A stretch of DNA of 64,000 nt from Roseinatronobacter thiooxidans (GCF_001870675.1 NZ_MEHT01000045.1:124001-188000); one strand, 5' to 3'; shown: positions 9,908-18,432, counted from the stretch's first letter. Made by a program: numbers and translations. The notes: generated from the sequence alone by a model not told the origin.

Positions 9908-10558
9908 ATGCCCCCCGCAAACCTGCCCTGCCCTGTCTGTCTGGCTTTGCAAACGCGGGCCTTGGCGCGGATCGAGGGGCGCGATTACCGCGCCTGCACG
10001 GTCTGCGACGCGCGCTATCTGGACCCCGCGCATTATCCGACACGCGCGGCCGAACACGCCGAATACAGGTTGCATGACAACAATGTGGACGACCCGCGCT
10101 ACAGGCGCTTTCTGGCCAAACTGACCACGCCCTTGCTTGCGCGGCTCCCCTTCGGCGCGGTGGGGCTGGATTATGGCTGCGGCCCCGGCCCCGCGCTGGC
10201 GGCCATGCTACGCGCGGCGGGCCACCAGATGGCACTGTATGACCCGCTTTTCGCACCAGACCGCGCGGCGCTGGCGCAAAGCTATGATTTCATCACCTGC
10301 ACCGAAGTGGCCGAGCATTTCCACGCCCCTGTATCCGAATTTGCGCGATTGCGCGCCATGATCCGCCCCGGTGGGTGGCTGGCGATCATGACCTGCTTCC
10401 AGACCGATGACACGCAATTTGCCAACTGGCACTACCGCCGCGACATCACCCATGTGGTGTTTTACCGAGAGGCGACCTTGCGCTATCTGGCACAAAGCTG
10501 GGGCTGGCATTGCGATGTGCCGTGCAAGGATGTGGCCCTGCTACAGCGCCCCTTATGA
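9908..10558 (+). CDS. class I SAM-dependent methyltransferase with N-terminal zinc-ribbon-like motif
   Basis: A 216-residue protein. The first 35 residues carry two CxxC pairs (CPVC at 8-11 and CTVC near 34-37) that could bind zinc. The SAM-binding motif I is GLDYGCGPGPALA near residue 92, and the acidic post-I strand is followed by the TCTEVAEHF motif and RPGGWLAIMT. These are typical of the Methyltransf_23 group; the substrate is unknown. ATG 9908 was preferred to the upstream ATG at 9866 because the CPVC motif begins just after it, although no strong ribosome site is visible. The stop overlaps the start of the Hen1-like gene by 4 bases, so both are probably made together. Confidence 0.85.
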   Translation: MPPANLPCPVCLALQTRALARIEGRDYRACTVCDARYLDPAHYPTRAAEHAEYRLHDNNVDDPRYRRFLAKLTTPLLARLPFGAVGLDYGCGPGPALAAMLRAAGHQMALYDPLFAPDRAALAQSYDFITCTEVAEHFHAPVSEFARLRAMIRPGGWLAIMTCFQTDDTQFANWHYRRDITHVVFYREATLRYLAQSWGWHCDVPCKDVALLQRPL

Positions 10559-11154
10559 CCACATGGCTGCATATGGAGCGGATTGCCGCTGTTGAAGATG
10601 CGCTTGCGGGGTGCAACGCGCGCAGCGTGCTGGATTTGGGCTGCGGCGATGGGGATTTCTTTCTGCGGCTGGCCGCGCGGGCCGACATTACGCGCTTGGT
10701 GGGCATTGAAATCGATACAGGTGCCGTGACCCGCCTAGAGGGGCGCTTGCACGCCCAAGGCCATGCGCCCCACATTGAAATCAGGTCAGGATCAATCCTG
10801 TCACCTGCCCCGCAGCTGGCCGGTTTTGATTGCGCAGTCATGATCGAGGTGATCGAGCATCTGGACCCTGCCCATCTGTCGCAACTGGAACGCGCCTTGT
10901 TTCATGTGTTACGGCCCAGGCATATTATCCTGACCACCCCCAACGCGGAATTCAACCCGCTGCTGGGTGTGCCCGCCCACAGGTTCCGCCACCCCGGCCA
11001 CCGCTTTGAATGGAGCCGCGCGCGGTTCCGCGACTGGGGCACGCGCGTGGCGCAGCGCGGGCGCGCGCAAGTCAGCTTCGCCGATATCGGCGGGGCGCAC
11101 CCCACCCTTGGCGGGGCCAGCCAGATGGCGGTATTTGCGCTGAATGAAAGCTGA
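10555..11154 (+). CDS. Hen1-like RNA 3'-terminal ribose 2'-O-methyltransferase domain protein
   Basis: A 199-residue class I methyltransferase that looks like the isolated catalytic domain of bacterial Hen1. Motif I is VLDLGCGDGDFF (about residues 25-36). The Hen1-type metal ligands are suggested by IEVIEHLDP (Glu 98, Glu 101, His 102) and by the distal GHRFEW (His about 149), with LTTPNAEFN between them. Known bacterial Hen1 proteins act with Pnkp in RNA repair and are about 450 residues long; this one lacks the N-terminal half and no pnkp is nearby. It overlaps the previous methyltransferase by 4 bases. The RNA substrate is an inference from family resemblance. Confidence 0.8.
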   Translation: MTTWLHMERIAAVEDALAGCNARSVLDLGCGDGDFFLRLAARADITRLVGIEIDTGAVTRLEGRLHAQGHAPHIEIRSGSILSPAPQLAGFDCAVMIEVIEHLDPAHLSQLERALFHVLRPRHIILTTPNAEFNPLLGVPAHRFRHPGHRFEWSRARFRDWGTRVAQRGRAQVSFADIGGAHPTLGGASQMAVFALNES

Positions 11155-11196
11155 TTGCCCCTTTCCCCGCGCGGCAAGGCAGCTTATCTGCCGCCT

Positions 11197-11640
11197 ATGG
11201 ACACAAGACACAGATTTTGGGAAACCACGCCCCTGCACCAGATGACCCCCGAGGAGTGGGAGGCCCTGTGCGATGGCTGCGGACGCTGCTGCCTGAACAA
11301 GCTGGAAGATATCGACACGGAAGAGTTGATCTTTACCCGCGTGGCCTGCCGCCTGTTCGACGACACAACCTGCCGCTGCGCCAATTACACGCAACGCAAG
11401 AAGATCGTGCCGGAATGTGTTGTTTTGACGCCCGAAAACCTGAATGAAATCGCCTATTGGATGCCGGACACCTGCGCCTACCGGCTGCTGCACCAAGGCC
11501 AGCGCTTGCCAGAGTGGCACCCGCTGGTCACAGGCGATCCGGACTCGACCCACAAGGCAGGGGTTTCGATGCTTGATCGTACGGTGTCAGAGCACGCGAT
11601 TGCAGTGGAAGATTGGGAAGATTACCCGCTGGACGACTGA
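11197..11640 (+). CDS. YcgN family cysteine-cluster protein (UPF0260)
   Basis: A 147-residue protein at the normal length for UPF0260. The Cys cluster CDGCGRCCLNK (about residues 26-36) and later Cys residues (ACRLFDDTTCRC, PEC, DTC) suggest binding of a metal or iron-sulfur cluster. The function of the family is not established. ATG 11197 (MDTRHRFWETTPL) matches the family N-terminus; an earlier in-frame ATG at 11155 would add 14 residues of poor quality. It follows the methyltransferase pair in the same direction and converges on the PopZ-like gene, with 6 bases between stops. Confidence 0.9.
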   Translation: MDTRHRFWETTPLHQMTPEEWEALCDGCGRCCLNKLEDIDTEELIFTRVACRLFDDTTCRCANYTQRKKIVPECVVLTPENLNEIAYWMPDTCAYRLLHQGQRLPEWHPLVTGDPDSTHKAGVSMLDRTVSEHAIAVEDWEDYPLDD

Positions 11641-11646
11641 TCCGCG

Positions 11647-12282
11647 CTAGAACTTGCGCAATTCCAACTCTCGGGCGACTTCAGACCGCACCAGCTTGCG
11701 GATATTGCGGGTGATCTTCTCGCCCAACTCGCCCTGCAATTCCTGCCGGACAATATGCGCGACAAGCTGGTATAACACCCCCTCATCAATGATCTCATCC
11801 TCGGCAGCGCCCGCAGATGCAGGCTTGGCTTTGGCCGGTTGCACGGAATTGGCCAAAACGGCTTCCAGCCGCGCCAAAGTGGCTTCCATCGCGCGGTCTT
11901 CCAGACTGGCATGCAGATTGTCTTCGGGCTCGGGATTGCCCTGCTCTTGCGCTGGCGCAGCGTCCAGAACAAGCGGCGGCGTTCTGCTTGCAGTGGCAAT
12001 CCGCCCAAGCAGCGATGGCACGACCACGCTTTCTTCAACGCTGGTGGCGGGCATGGGCAAAGCCCCCTCGCCTGCATCCGAACTCTCGGACAGGGCGGGC
12101 GCGGGCGCGCCGTCTTGTTGCGCGGCCGCATCATCAACCCGCAAGGCCGATGTCAGAATAAGCTTGTCGTTCAAATCGGGCGGCGGCGCAGACGCCCCTT
12201 CTGCGGGCACGTCATGCGAGACGATTCTGCGGATGGACGACAGGACATCCTCGATTTCGCGTCGGGACATGGCTTCTGTCAT
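11647..12282 (-). CDS. PopZ-like/DUF2497 polar organising protein
   Basis: A 211-residue acidic, proline- and alanine-rich protein. The N-terminus MSRREIEDVLSSIRRIVS and the C-terminal helical block (LVAHIVRQELQGELGEKI through RNIRKLVRSEVARELE) frame a low-complexity middle, the architecture of alphaproteobacterial PopZ/DUF2497 proteins that form polar matrices. The order pcm-like, tolC, popZ on one strand is the familiar alphaproteobacterial neighbourhood. ATG 12282 has AGAGGG upstream; ATG 12270 is an alternative start 4 codons in. The polar scaffold role is inferred from the family. Confidence 0.8.
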   Translation of the reverse strand: MTEAMSRREIEDVLSSIRRIVSHDVPAEGASAPPPDLNDKLILTSALRVDDAAAQQDGAPAPALSESSDAGEGALPMPATSVEESVVVPSLLGRIATASRTPPLVLDAAPAQEQGNPEPEDNLHASLEDRAMEATLARLEAVLANSVQPAKAKPASAGAAEDEIIDEGVLYQLVAHIVRQELQGELGEKITRNIRKLVRSEVARELELRKF

Positions 12283-12443
12283 TCTGTCTGCCCTCTTGCC
12301 AAATTTTTGCCACGTCGGGGGAAAATTCCGGCCAGACCGGACCCCAAAATTTATTATTGCCAAAGTGTAGCTTGGTCTTGGCCTTCGCACAATGTCGAAG
12401 TCAAATCGCTGTCAATTCTGCCATCCAGACACATATAACTGCC

Positions 12444-13811
12444 TTAGTCGCGGCCAATCGCGCGCAACACGCGGTCAAGAGCGTCGCCTTGGGGCGATGA
12501 CAACGGCGCGTTGCGCACGGCATTGTAATAGGCTTCGGCGTCATAGGTGGGAATGCCAAGGCCCAGATGATCCACTGTCAACAGCCCCATGGCCGCCAAA
12601 AGATTATAGGTTGCGATCTGCTGCGCGGCTTGGGCTTGCAACAATGTCGTGCGCGCATCCAGCAGGTCGGTTTCGGCATTCAGCACATCCAGCGTGGTGC
12701 GCGCGCCAAGGCGGGCTTCTTCGCGTGTGCCTTCAAACGCACTTTGCGAGGCGCGCACCTGTTGCTGGCTGGCGGCAATGCGGGCAGTCGCCACATCCAC
12801 ATTGGCCCAAGCCACCGCCACATTCTGCAAAACCTGTGCAACAGTCTGGTGAAGGCGCGCGCGGGTGGCATCGCGCTGCGCCGTCGCTTTGCGATATTGG
12901 GCACCCGACTGCCCGCCCTGAAAAATCGGGCGGCGGTAATTGATTGCGGCAGTGGCAGAGCTTCCCTCGCCTGTCACGCCACCGAACTGCCGCCCGACAG
13001 AGGCTGACCCCGTCACCGCGCCGCTGCGTTCGGCCAGCACGCTTTCGGCCCCCAGTTCCGCTGCCGTCACTTCGTTCTGGCGCTGCGCAATCAGGGGGTG
13101 GGTGCGCCGCGCGATGTCTTGCGCGGTTTGCAGATTGCTTGCTGTGCGCGGCAAGGCAGGGGGCGGGCGCAACTGGGCCGGATAGGCGCCTGTGACAAGC
13201 TTGTAAAACTCTCTCGCGGCAGCAAGATCACCTTCGGCGGCAGCAAGCTGCGAGCGTGCGGCAGCAAGGCGGGCCTCGGCTAGTGACACATCGGTTCGCG
13301 TGATTTCTCCCAACTCGAAGCGTTCGCGCGCGGCATTCAGTTCTTGCGTAATCACACGCTGAGTGGCCTGACTTAACGACACGGCTTCGCTGGCGCTGCG
13401 CACATCCATAAAGGCGGACACTGCATCCAGCAGCACGGTTTGTTCAAAATTGACCAGCGCCTGCCGAAGCGCCAGCACCTGTGCTTTTGCCCCTTCACGC
13501 GCCAGCTTGCCGCGTCCGAAATCGATCAATGTGATTTCCGCGTTCAACCCAAGGTTCATCGACGTGGACTGCTGCCCGCCAGAGCGGATGCTGGTTTGCG
13601 CGCCGGTTACGAAATTCACCACTGGCCTAAGCCGCGCAACTGCGATGGCGACATCTTCATCTGCGGCACGCAACAAGGCGCGGTTCTGTTCCAACAGGTC
13701 GGAACTGCGATAGGCTGCGGCGAATGTATCGGCCAGCGATTGCGCCGAGGCCGGCACTGAAACCAAACACAAGGCCACCGCAAGCGCAGAGAGTTTTGTG
13801 AGATGTTTCAT
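12444..13811 (-). CDS. tolC: TolC family outer membrane channel protein
   Basis: A 455-residue outer membrane efflux protein. A signal peptide (residues 1-23, ending PASAQS) is followed by two internal repeats of long helices with periodic Ala, Arg and Gln, as in the TolC alpha-barrel (for example ERFELGEITRTDVSLAEARL and the parallel REEARLGARTTLDVLNAETD). It would serve as exit duct for type I secretion and RND/MFS efflux systems. GAGAGG lies before ATG 13811. It is downstream of the Pcm-like gene and upstream of the PopZ-like gene on the same strand. Confidence 0.95.
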   Translation of the reverse strand: MKHLTKLSALAVALCLVSVPASAQSLADTFAAAYRSSDLLEQNRALLRAADEDVAIAVARLRPVVNFVTGAQTSIRSGGQQSTSMNLGLNAEITLIDFGRGKLAREGAKAQVLALRQALVNFEQTVLLDAVSAFMDVRSASEAVSLSQATQRVITQELNAARERFELGEITRTDVSLAEARLAAARSQLAAAEGDLAAAREFYKLVTGAYPAQLRPPPALPRTASNLQTAQDIARRTHPLIAQRQNEVTAAELGAESVLAERSGAVTGSASVGRQFGGVTGEGSSATAAINYRRPIFQGGQSGAQYRKATAQRDATRARLHQTVAQVLQNVAVAWANVDVATARIAASQQQVRASQSAFEGTREEARLGARTTLDVLNAETDLLDARTTLLQAQAAQQIATYNLLAAMGLLTVDHLGLGIPTYDAEAYYNAVRNAPLSSPQGDALDRVLRAIGRD

Positions 13812-13869
13812 GCTTTCGGCCTCTCGAAGCTGCTGTTTGTTTTGTTCTGCCTGCTTTTAGTGTCGTATC

Positions 13870-14523
13870 TTAGAATGAAAATTCACGATCCTTGGAAAAA
13901 CCCGGCAGAATTGGGGCTGCTGCGTTAAATATATCACGCCAGACAATGTGATCACCCTTGCGCAAGCCCAAACGCACCACGCCCAGCGCCCCTTCCATAA
14001 AGACCGCCGCAACGCGCCCTGTATCGCGCAACTGGCCCACCAACTCTTGCGGAAAGCTTTCGATCCCGCCTTGCAGGATCATGACATCATAGGGCGCATG
14101 CTCTGGCGCGCCCTCGGTCAGCTTGCCGATATGCAGCACCACTGTTTCAGAGTCGGTACGCGCCAGGGCGGCATTCGCGGCGCGCGCCAAGCTTTCATGC
14201 TCCTCCACCGCGACGACCGCTTGCGCCATGCGCAAGATCACCGCCGAGGAATAGCCCGTCCCGCACCCGATATCCAGCACCAGATCATTGGCCGTAATCT
14301 CAAGCGCGTCAATCATCTTGGCCAATGTGCGCGGGTCCAAAAGCACGCGGCCATCTTCCAGATGCAGGTTTTCGCCGATATACGCGGCCTCTGCCTTGCC
14401 CTCTGGGGCGAATATTTCGCGCGGGACGTCCAGCATGGCGTCAATGATGGGAAATTTCGTAACATCAGAGGGGCGCACTTGCGTGTCCACCATAATTCTG
14501 CGGCGAGAGGCGAAATCGGTCAT
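13870..14523 (-). CDS. protein-L-isoaspartate O-methyltransferase family protein (Pcm-like, tolC-linked)
   Basis: A 217-residue class I methyltransferase of the PCMT fold: RRIMVDTQVRPSDV at the N-terminus, PREIFAP, then LDIGCGTGYSSAVI (about residues 82-95), VVAVEEHESLA, and a Pcm-type end. It is one of two Pcm-like proteins in the window; the other (25262-25921) has the canonical active-site context, whereas this copy is the shorter variant usually found before tolC in alphaproteobacteria. True isoaspartyl repair activity is uncertain. The stop is 58 bases before tolC. Confidence 0.85.
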   Translation of the reverse strand: MTDFASRRRIMVDTQVRPSDVTKFPIIDAMLDVPREIFAPEGKAEAAYIGENLHLEDGRVLLDPRTLAKMIDALEITANDLVLDIGCGTGYSSAVILRMAQAVVAVEEHESLARAANAALARTDSETVVLHIGKLTEGAPEHAPYDVMILQGGIESFPQELVGQLRDTGRVAAVFMEGALGVVRLGLRKGDHIVWRDIFNAAAPILPGFSKDREFSF

Positions 14524-14663
14524 CGACGGAACTCTTTGGTTATGCTGGGCCAAGGGTTTCAATGCCACAGAACCGCGCCGCCCGCAACATGCCTGCGCAT
14601 GGGCTTTGGTCTGCGGCCCAGCTGTGCTAAAGCGCATCCGACACAGTGACGGGAGACAGAAAA

Positions 14664-15110
14664 ATGAACCTGAATGTCTATCTTGCAGGCGAAATTCACA
14701 CAGATTGGCGCGACCAGATCATCACCGGCGCACAAGATCTGGCAATCACCTTTACAGGGCCAGTCACCGATCACGCCGCTTCTGATGATTGCGGCGTGGC
14801 CATTCTGGGTGGGGAAGACCAGAAATTCTGGCATGACCACAAGGGTGCTAAACTCAACGCCATCCGCACCCGCAAGGCGCTGACAGATGCCGATATTGTT
14901 GTGGTGCGCTTTGGCGAGAAATACCGCCAGTGGAACGCCGCATTTGACGCAGGCTTTGCGGCGGCGTTGGGAAAATCCATCATCGTGCTGCACGGGGCCG
15001 AGCACCAGCACGCGTTGAAGGAAGTGGACGCAGCCGCCCTTGCCGTGGCCGAAACGCCCGAACAGGTGGTGCAGCTGCTGCGCTACACGCTGCACGGCAA
15101 ACTGCCCTGA
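14664..15110 (+). CDS. YtoQ family protein
   Basis: A 148-residue protein matching the YtoQ family throughout: MNLNVYLAGEIHTDWR at the start, DCGVAILGGEDQKFWHD, KLNAIRTRKALTDADIVVVRFGEKYRQWNAAFDAG and the C-terminal HGAEHQHALKEVD. It resembles nucleoside 2-deoxyribosyltransferase-like folds, but the function is not established. ATG 14664 follows GGGAGA by 8 bases. It is divergent from the Pcm-like gene and followed by a short hairpin before mscL. Confidence 0.87.
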   Translation: MNLNVYLAGEIHTDWRDQIITGAQDLAITFTGPVTDHAASDDCGVAILGGEDQKFWHDHKGAKLNAIRTRKALTDADIVVVRFGEKYRQWNAAFDAGFAAALGKSIIVLHGAEHQHALKEVDAAALAVAETPEQVVQLLRYTLHGKLP

Positions 15111-15120
15111 CAAAAAGCAC

Positions 15121-15150
15121 ACCCGCCCCCAAAATGCGGGTTTCGCTTTT
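15121..15150 (+). terminator. possible intrinsic terminator after ytoQ
   Basis: A 6-bp stem (ACCCGC with GCGGGT, 15121-15126 and 15136-15141) with a 9-base loop is followed by TTCGCTTTT. The stem is short, so it may terminate only partly before mscL. Confidence 0.5.
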
Positions 15151-15201
15151 CCCATTCTCGGGTATATCTTTTCAGCGTTATTTTTTAGTAAAGGATTACC
15201 C

Positions 15202-15588
15202 ATGCTCCAAGAGTTCAAAGCGTTCATCTCGCGCGGCAATGCCATGGATATGGCTGTCGGTATTATCATCGGCGCGGCATTTACCGCGATCGTCACCTCG
15301 CTGGTTGATGATCTGGTCAACCCGCTGATCGGAATTTTCGTAGGCGGAATCGATTTCAGCGCAATCAGTTTCGGGCTGGGGGAAGCCCAGTTCATGGTTG
15401 GCAATTTTGTAAATGCAGTGATCAAATTTCTGATCATCGCATTTGTCGTGTTCATGCTGGTGCGCACCATCAACAAGGTCGCAAATATGAACAAGAAAGA
15501 AGAAGCCCTTGCCGTGGAAGAACCCGCCGCAGGCCCCACAACCGAGGAGTTGCTGATCGAGATCCGCGACGCCTTGCAGGCACGCTAA
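15202..15588 (+). CDS. mscL: large-conductance mechanosensitive channel MscL
   Basis: A 128-residue inner-membrane channel that opens under membrane tension to release solutes on hypo-osmotic shock. The N-terminal helix and TM1 (MLQEFKAFISRGNAMDMAVG, then IIGAAFTAIVTSLVDD) and TM2 (NFVNAVIKFLIIAFVVFMLV) are clear, followed by the charged cytoplasmic helix. Its length fits the family. AAGGA precedes ATG 15202. It converges on lrp. Confidence 0.97.
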   Translation: MLQEFKAFISRGNAMDMAVGIIIGAAFTAIVTSLVDDLVNPLIGIFVGGIDFSAISFGLGEAQFMVGNFVNAVIKFLIIAFVVFMLVRTINKVANMNKKEEALAVEEPAAGPTTEELLIEIRDALQAR

Positions 15589-15623
15589 GGCCAAAAGGGG
15601 GCGGCCCACGCTGCCCCCGTATA

Positions 15624-16082
15624 TCAGATGTCGATGGCCGTGGTCTTGACGACCGTGCGCAGCGCGAAAGACGACTGCATCTGCGTGACACCGGGCAAGC
15701 GGCTTAGATAGCGGCGATGGATGCGCGCGAAATCTTCGGTATCTGCGGCAATGATCTTGAGCAGGTAATCCGCCGCCCCCGCCATCAGGTGACATTCCAG
15801 AATATCCGGCACGCGCGCGACCTCACGCTCGAACGCGTCCAATATCTCGTCGCTTTGCCCTGACAGTTTGATCTCGACATAGACAATCGTGGGCCGCCCG
15901 ATCCGCTTGAGGTCCAGCAGGGCGACATAATCCGCAATCACCCCTTCACTTTCCAAGCGCTGCACCCGCCGGTGACAGGCCGAAGGTGACAGATGCACCA
16001 GTTCTGCCAGTTCGGCATTCGTGACACGGCCCTGCCGTTGCAGCACCCGCAATATCCGACGATCTGTCGCGTCTAGCTGCAT
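15624..16082 (-). CDS. Lrp/AsnC family transcriptional regulator
   Basis: A 152-residue regulator with an N-terminal winged helix-turn-helix (DRRILRVLQRQGRVTNAELA and SPSACHRRVQRLESEGVI) and a C-terminal RAM ligand-binding domain (CHLMAGAADYLLKIIA). It is divergent from ald with 136 bases between the starts. By analogy with alphaproteobacterial AldR/Lrp systems it probably controls alanine dehydrogenase in response to alanine or leucine; no clear operator was identified by eye. Confidence 0.93.
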   Translation of the reverse strand: MQLDATDRRILRVLQRQGRVTNAELAELVHLSPSACHRRVQRLESEGVIADYVALLDLKRIGRPTIVYVEIKLSGQSDEILDAFEREVARVPDILECHLMAGAADYLLKIIAADTEDFARIHRRYLSRLPGVTQMQSSFALRTVVKTTAIDI

Positions 16083-16218
16083 TGCAGCGCAACCTTTTGC
16101 TCTAATTGTGCCAATTCTTGCACGTTTCTGCGACAGAGCTTGTGCAAACGGGCCGAAGTGTCAAGGAAATCCGCGCATCCTTGCGATACTCTGGACTTAT
16201 CGCAACAAGGAGATTGAC

Positions 16219-17337
16219 ATGCTAATCGGATGCCCGAAAGAAATTAAACCACAGGAATTTCGCGTAGGCCTGACCCCGAATGCCGCGCAAGAAGCCTGCG
16301 CGCATGGGCATCAGGTCTGTGTCGAGGCGGGCGCGGGCCTTGGGTCTGGCTTTACCGATGAAGATTACAGCGCAGCCGGTGCGCAGGTGGTGGACAGCGC
16401 CGCAGAGATATTCGCCCGCGCCGATATGGTGGTCAAGGTCAAGGAACCCCAAGCGGGCGAGCGCGCGCAGCTGCGCGAAGGCCAAGTGCTGTTCACCTAT
16501 CTGCATCTTGCCCCCGACCCTGCCCAGACGCGCGATCTGCTGGATTCTGGCGTGACAGCGATTGCCTATGAGACCGTGACCGACCGCAATGGCGGCCTGC
16601 CCCTGCTGGCGCCCATGTCCGAAGTGGCGGGGCGTCTGGCGCCGCAAATGGGCGCATGGGCGCTGCAAAAAGCCAATGGCGGGCGCGGCGTTCTGATGGG
16701 GGGTGTGCCGGGTGTGCGGCCTGCCAATGTAGTGATCATCGGGGGGGGTGTGGTTGGCACTGCCTCGGCGCGGGTGGCAGTTGGGATGGGGGCGAATGTC
16801 ACCATTCTGGACCGCTCGATCCAGCGCATGTCCTATCTTGACGACATTTTCCATGGCCGCCTGACCACGCAATTCTCGGACTCTGCCGCAGTTGCAGACC
16901 TGATCACGCGCGCGGATATGGTGATTGGCGCGGTGCTTATTCCGGGCGCGGCCGCGCCCAAGCTGATCCGGCGCGACCAGTTGGCACAGATGCAGCCCGG
17001 TGCCGTGCTGGTCGATGTCGCCATCGACCAGGGCGGCTGTTTCGAGACATCGCACGCCACCACCCACCAAGACCCCATCTACGCGGTGGACGGCATCTTG
17101 CATTACTGCGTCGCCAATATGCCCGGCGCGGTTGCGCGCAGCGCCACAATCGCGCTGGCCAATGCGACCATGCCTTTCATGCTGGCACTGGCCGACAAGG
17201 GCTGGCGCAAGGCTTGCGAAGATGACCCGCATTTGCTGGCGGGGCTGAACACCCATGCAGGCCATCTGACCTATTATGCTGTGGGCAAGGCACTGGGAAT
17301 TGACGTGCTCTCCCCCAGCAAGGCGCTGAAGGTATAA
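16219..17337 (+). CDS. ald: alanine dehydrogenase
   Basis: A 372-residue enzyme, the normal length, that interconverts L-alanine and pyruvate plus ammonia with NAD. The N-terminus MLIGCPKEIKPQEFRVGLTP carries the substrate-binding Arg; K-x-KEPQ and the LHLAP segment follow. The NAD-binding GGGVVGTASARVAVGMGA lies near residue 175, then the His of FHGRLTTQF. AAGGAG at 16207-16212 precedes ATG 16219. It is divergent from its probable regulator lrp and followed by a GC-rich hairpin. Confidence 0.97.
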   Translation: MLIGCPKEIKPQEFRVGLTPNAAQEACAHGHQVCVEAGAGLGSGFTDEDYSAAGAQVVDSAAEIFARADMVVKVKEPQAGERAQLREGQVLFTYLHLAPDPAQTRDLLDSGVTAIAYETVTDRNGGLPLLAPMSEVAGRLAPQMGAWALQKANGGRGVLMGGVPGVRPANVVIIGGGVVGTASARVAVGMGANVTILDRSIQRMSYLDDIFHGRLTTQFSDSAAVADLITRADMVIGAVLIPGAAAPKLIRRDQLAQMQPGAVLVDVAIDQGGCFETSHATTHQDPIYAVDGILHYCVANMPGAVARSATIALANATMPFMLALADKGWRKACEDDPHLLAGLNTHAGHLTYYAVGKALGIDVLSPSKALKV

Positions 17338-17363
17338 CGCCGCCCCGCCGCACAAGATTTGCC

Positions 17364-17396
17364 CGCCCGCCCCTGCAAGGGGGCGGGCGTTGGTTT
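17364..17396 (+). terminator. probable terminator after ald
   Basis: A 10-bp GC stem (CGCCCGCCCC with GGGGCGGGCG, 17364-17373 and 17380-17389) with loop TGCAAG is followed by a T-rich tail TTGGTTT. Confidence 0.6.
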
Positions 17397-17431
17397 GTGC
17401 ATCCTTGGGCGGCCTACTTCGGAAACATTAC

Positions 17432-17468
17432 ATTCAAAACTTGCAATATGTATAAAGAGGTATATATT
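17432..17468 (+). promoter_or_regulatory. candidate persulfide-responsive operator and promoter before the blh operon
   Basis: ATTC at 17432-17435, eight bases, then CAAT at 17444-17447 is one mismatch from the ATTC-N8-GAAT pattern I recall for the SqrR/BigR repressors. It overlaps a plausible -35 TTGCAA (17441-17446), 16 bases before a -10 TATATT (17463-17468). The ribosome site GGAG and ATG 17499 follow. The local sequence is unusually AT-rich for this genome. The regulator gene is not in the window. Confidence 0.45.
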
Positions 17469-17498
17469 CCTTTCAGACACCGGAAATGGAGACTTCTT

Positions 17499-18362
17499 AT
17501 GCAACCTGAAATTACAGCCTTCTTCGACGAAGCAACATTCACCGTCACCTATGTGGTGCGCGACCCGCAAAGCCAGAAATGCGCTGTGGTCGATTCGGTC
17601 CTCGATTTCGATTATGCCTCTGGCAACACCGACACCCGGTCTGCCGATGCCGTGATCGCATTCATCAAGGACAAGGGCTACGAGGTGGAATGGCTGCTGG
17701 AAACCCATGTCCATGCCGACCACCTGTCCGCAGCGCCCTATATCCAGGCCGCAGTGGGCGGCAAGATCGCGATTGGCGAGAATATCCGCATTGTGCAGGA
17801 CACTTTCGGCAAGGTCTTCAATGAAGGCACCGAATTCCAGCGCGATGGCAGCCAGTTCGATGCGCTGTTCAAGGAAGGCGACAGTTTCCACATCGGCCAG
17901 ATGCGTGGCGATGTGCTGCACACACCGGGCCACACCCCCGCCTGCCTGACCTATGTGGTGGGCGATGCGGCTTTCGTGGGCGACACGCTGTTCATGCCCG
18001 ATTTCGGCACGGCGCGCTGCGACTTCCCCGGCGGGTCTGCCGATACAATGTGGGATTCGGTACAGAAAATCCTGTCCCTGCCCGATGAAACCCGCATTTT
18101 CGTTGGCCATGACTACAAGGCCGAAGGGCGCGAAACCTATGCGTGGGAAACCACTGTGGGCGACCAGAAACGCCTGAACAAGCATGTGGGCGAAGGGAAA
18201 TCGAAAGAAGATTTCGTGCGCGCCCGCAATGAACGCGACGCCCAGCTTGGCATGCCGCGCCTGATCGTGCCCTCGCTGCAGGTGAATATGCGCGCAGGCC
18301 AGATGCCACCCGCCGAAGACAACGGCACAGTCTATCTGAAAGTGCCGGTCAACACGCTCTGA
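17499..18362 (+). CDS. MBL-fold persulfide dioxygenase/Blh-type metallo-hydrolase
   Basis: A 287-residue metallo-beta-lactamase-fold protein of the Blh/ETHE1 group, which oxidises glutathione persulfide to sulfite in sulfide detoxification. Metal ligands are in ETHVHADHLSAAP (HxHxDH, about residue 70), the His of TPGHTPACL, the Asp of GDTLFMPDFGTARCDFPGG, and the distal VGHDY. Downstream lie two YeeE/YedE permease genes and a DUF442 sulfurtransferase, the typical reactive-sulfur operon. Start ATG 17499 has GGAG 8 bases upstream and fits the family N-terminus MQPEITAFFDEATFTVTYVV; the frame is open further upstream without signals. Confidence 0.92.
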   Translation: MQPEITAFFDEATFTVTYVVRDPQSQKCAVVDSVLDFDYASGNTDTRSADAVIAFIKDKGYEVEWLLETHVHADHLSAAPYIQAAVGGKIAIGENIRIVQDTFGKVFNEGTEFQRDGSQFDALFKEGDSFHIGQMRGDVLHTPGHTPACLTYVVGDAAFVGDTLFMPDFGTARCDFPGGSADTMWDSVQKILSLPDETRIFVGHDYKAEGRETYAWETTVGDQKRLNKHVGEGKSKEDFVRARNERDAQLGMPRLIVPSLQVNMRAGQMPPAEDNGTVYLKVPVNTL

Positions 18363-18432
18363 CCCGCAGCCAAAGACCCAACACAGGCGCGGCACAGACA
18401 TGCCGCGCCACTTTGCGAACAGGAACACTGCA

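Noticed and set aside
15596-15618. GGGGGC...GCCCCC hairpin between mscL and lrp as a terminator
   Set aside because: The stem is only 6 bp with a 10-base loop and no T-run on either strand.
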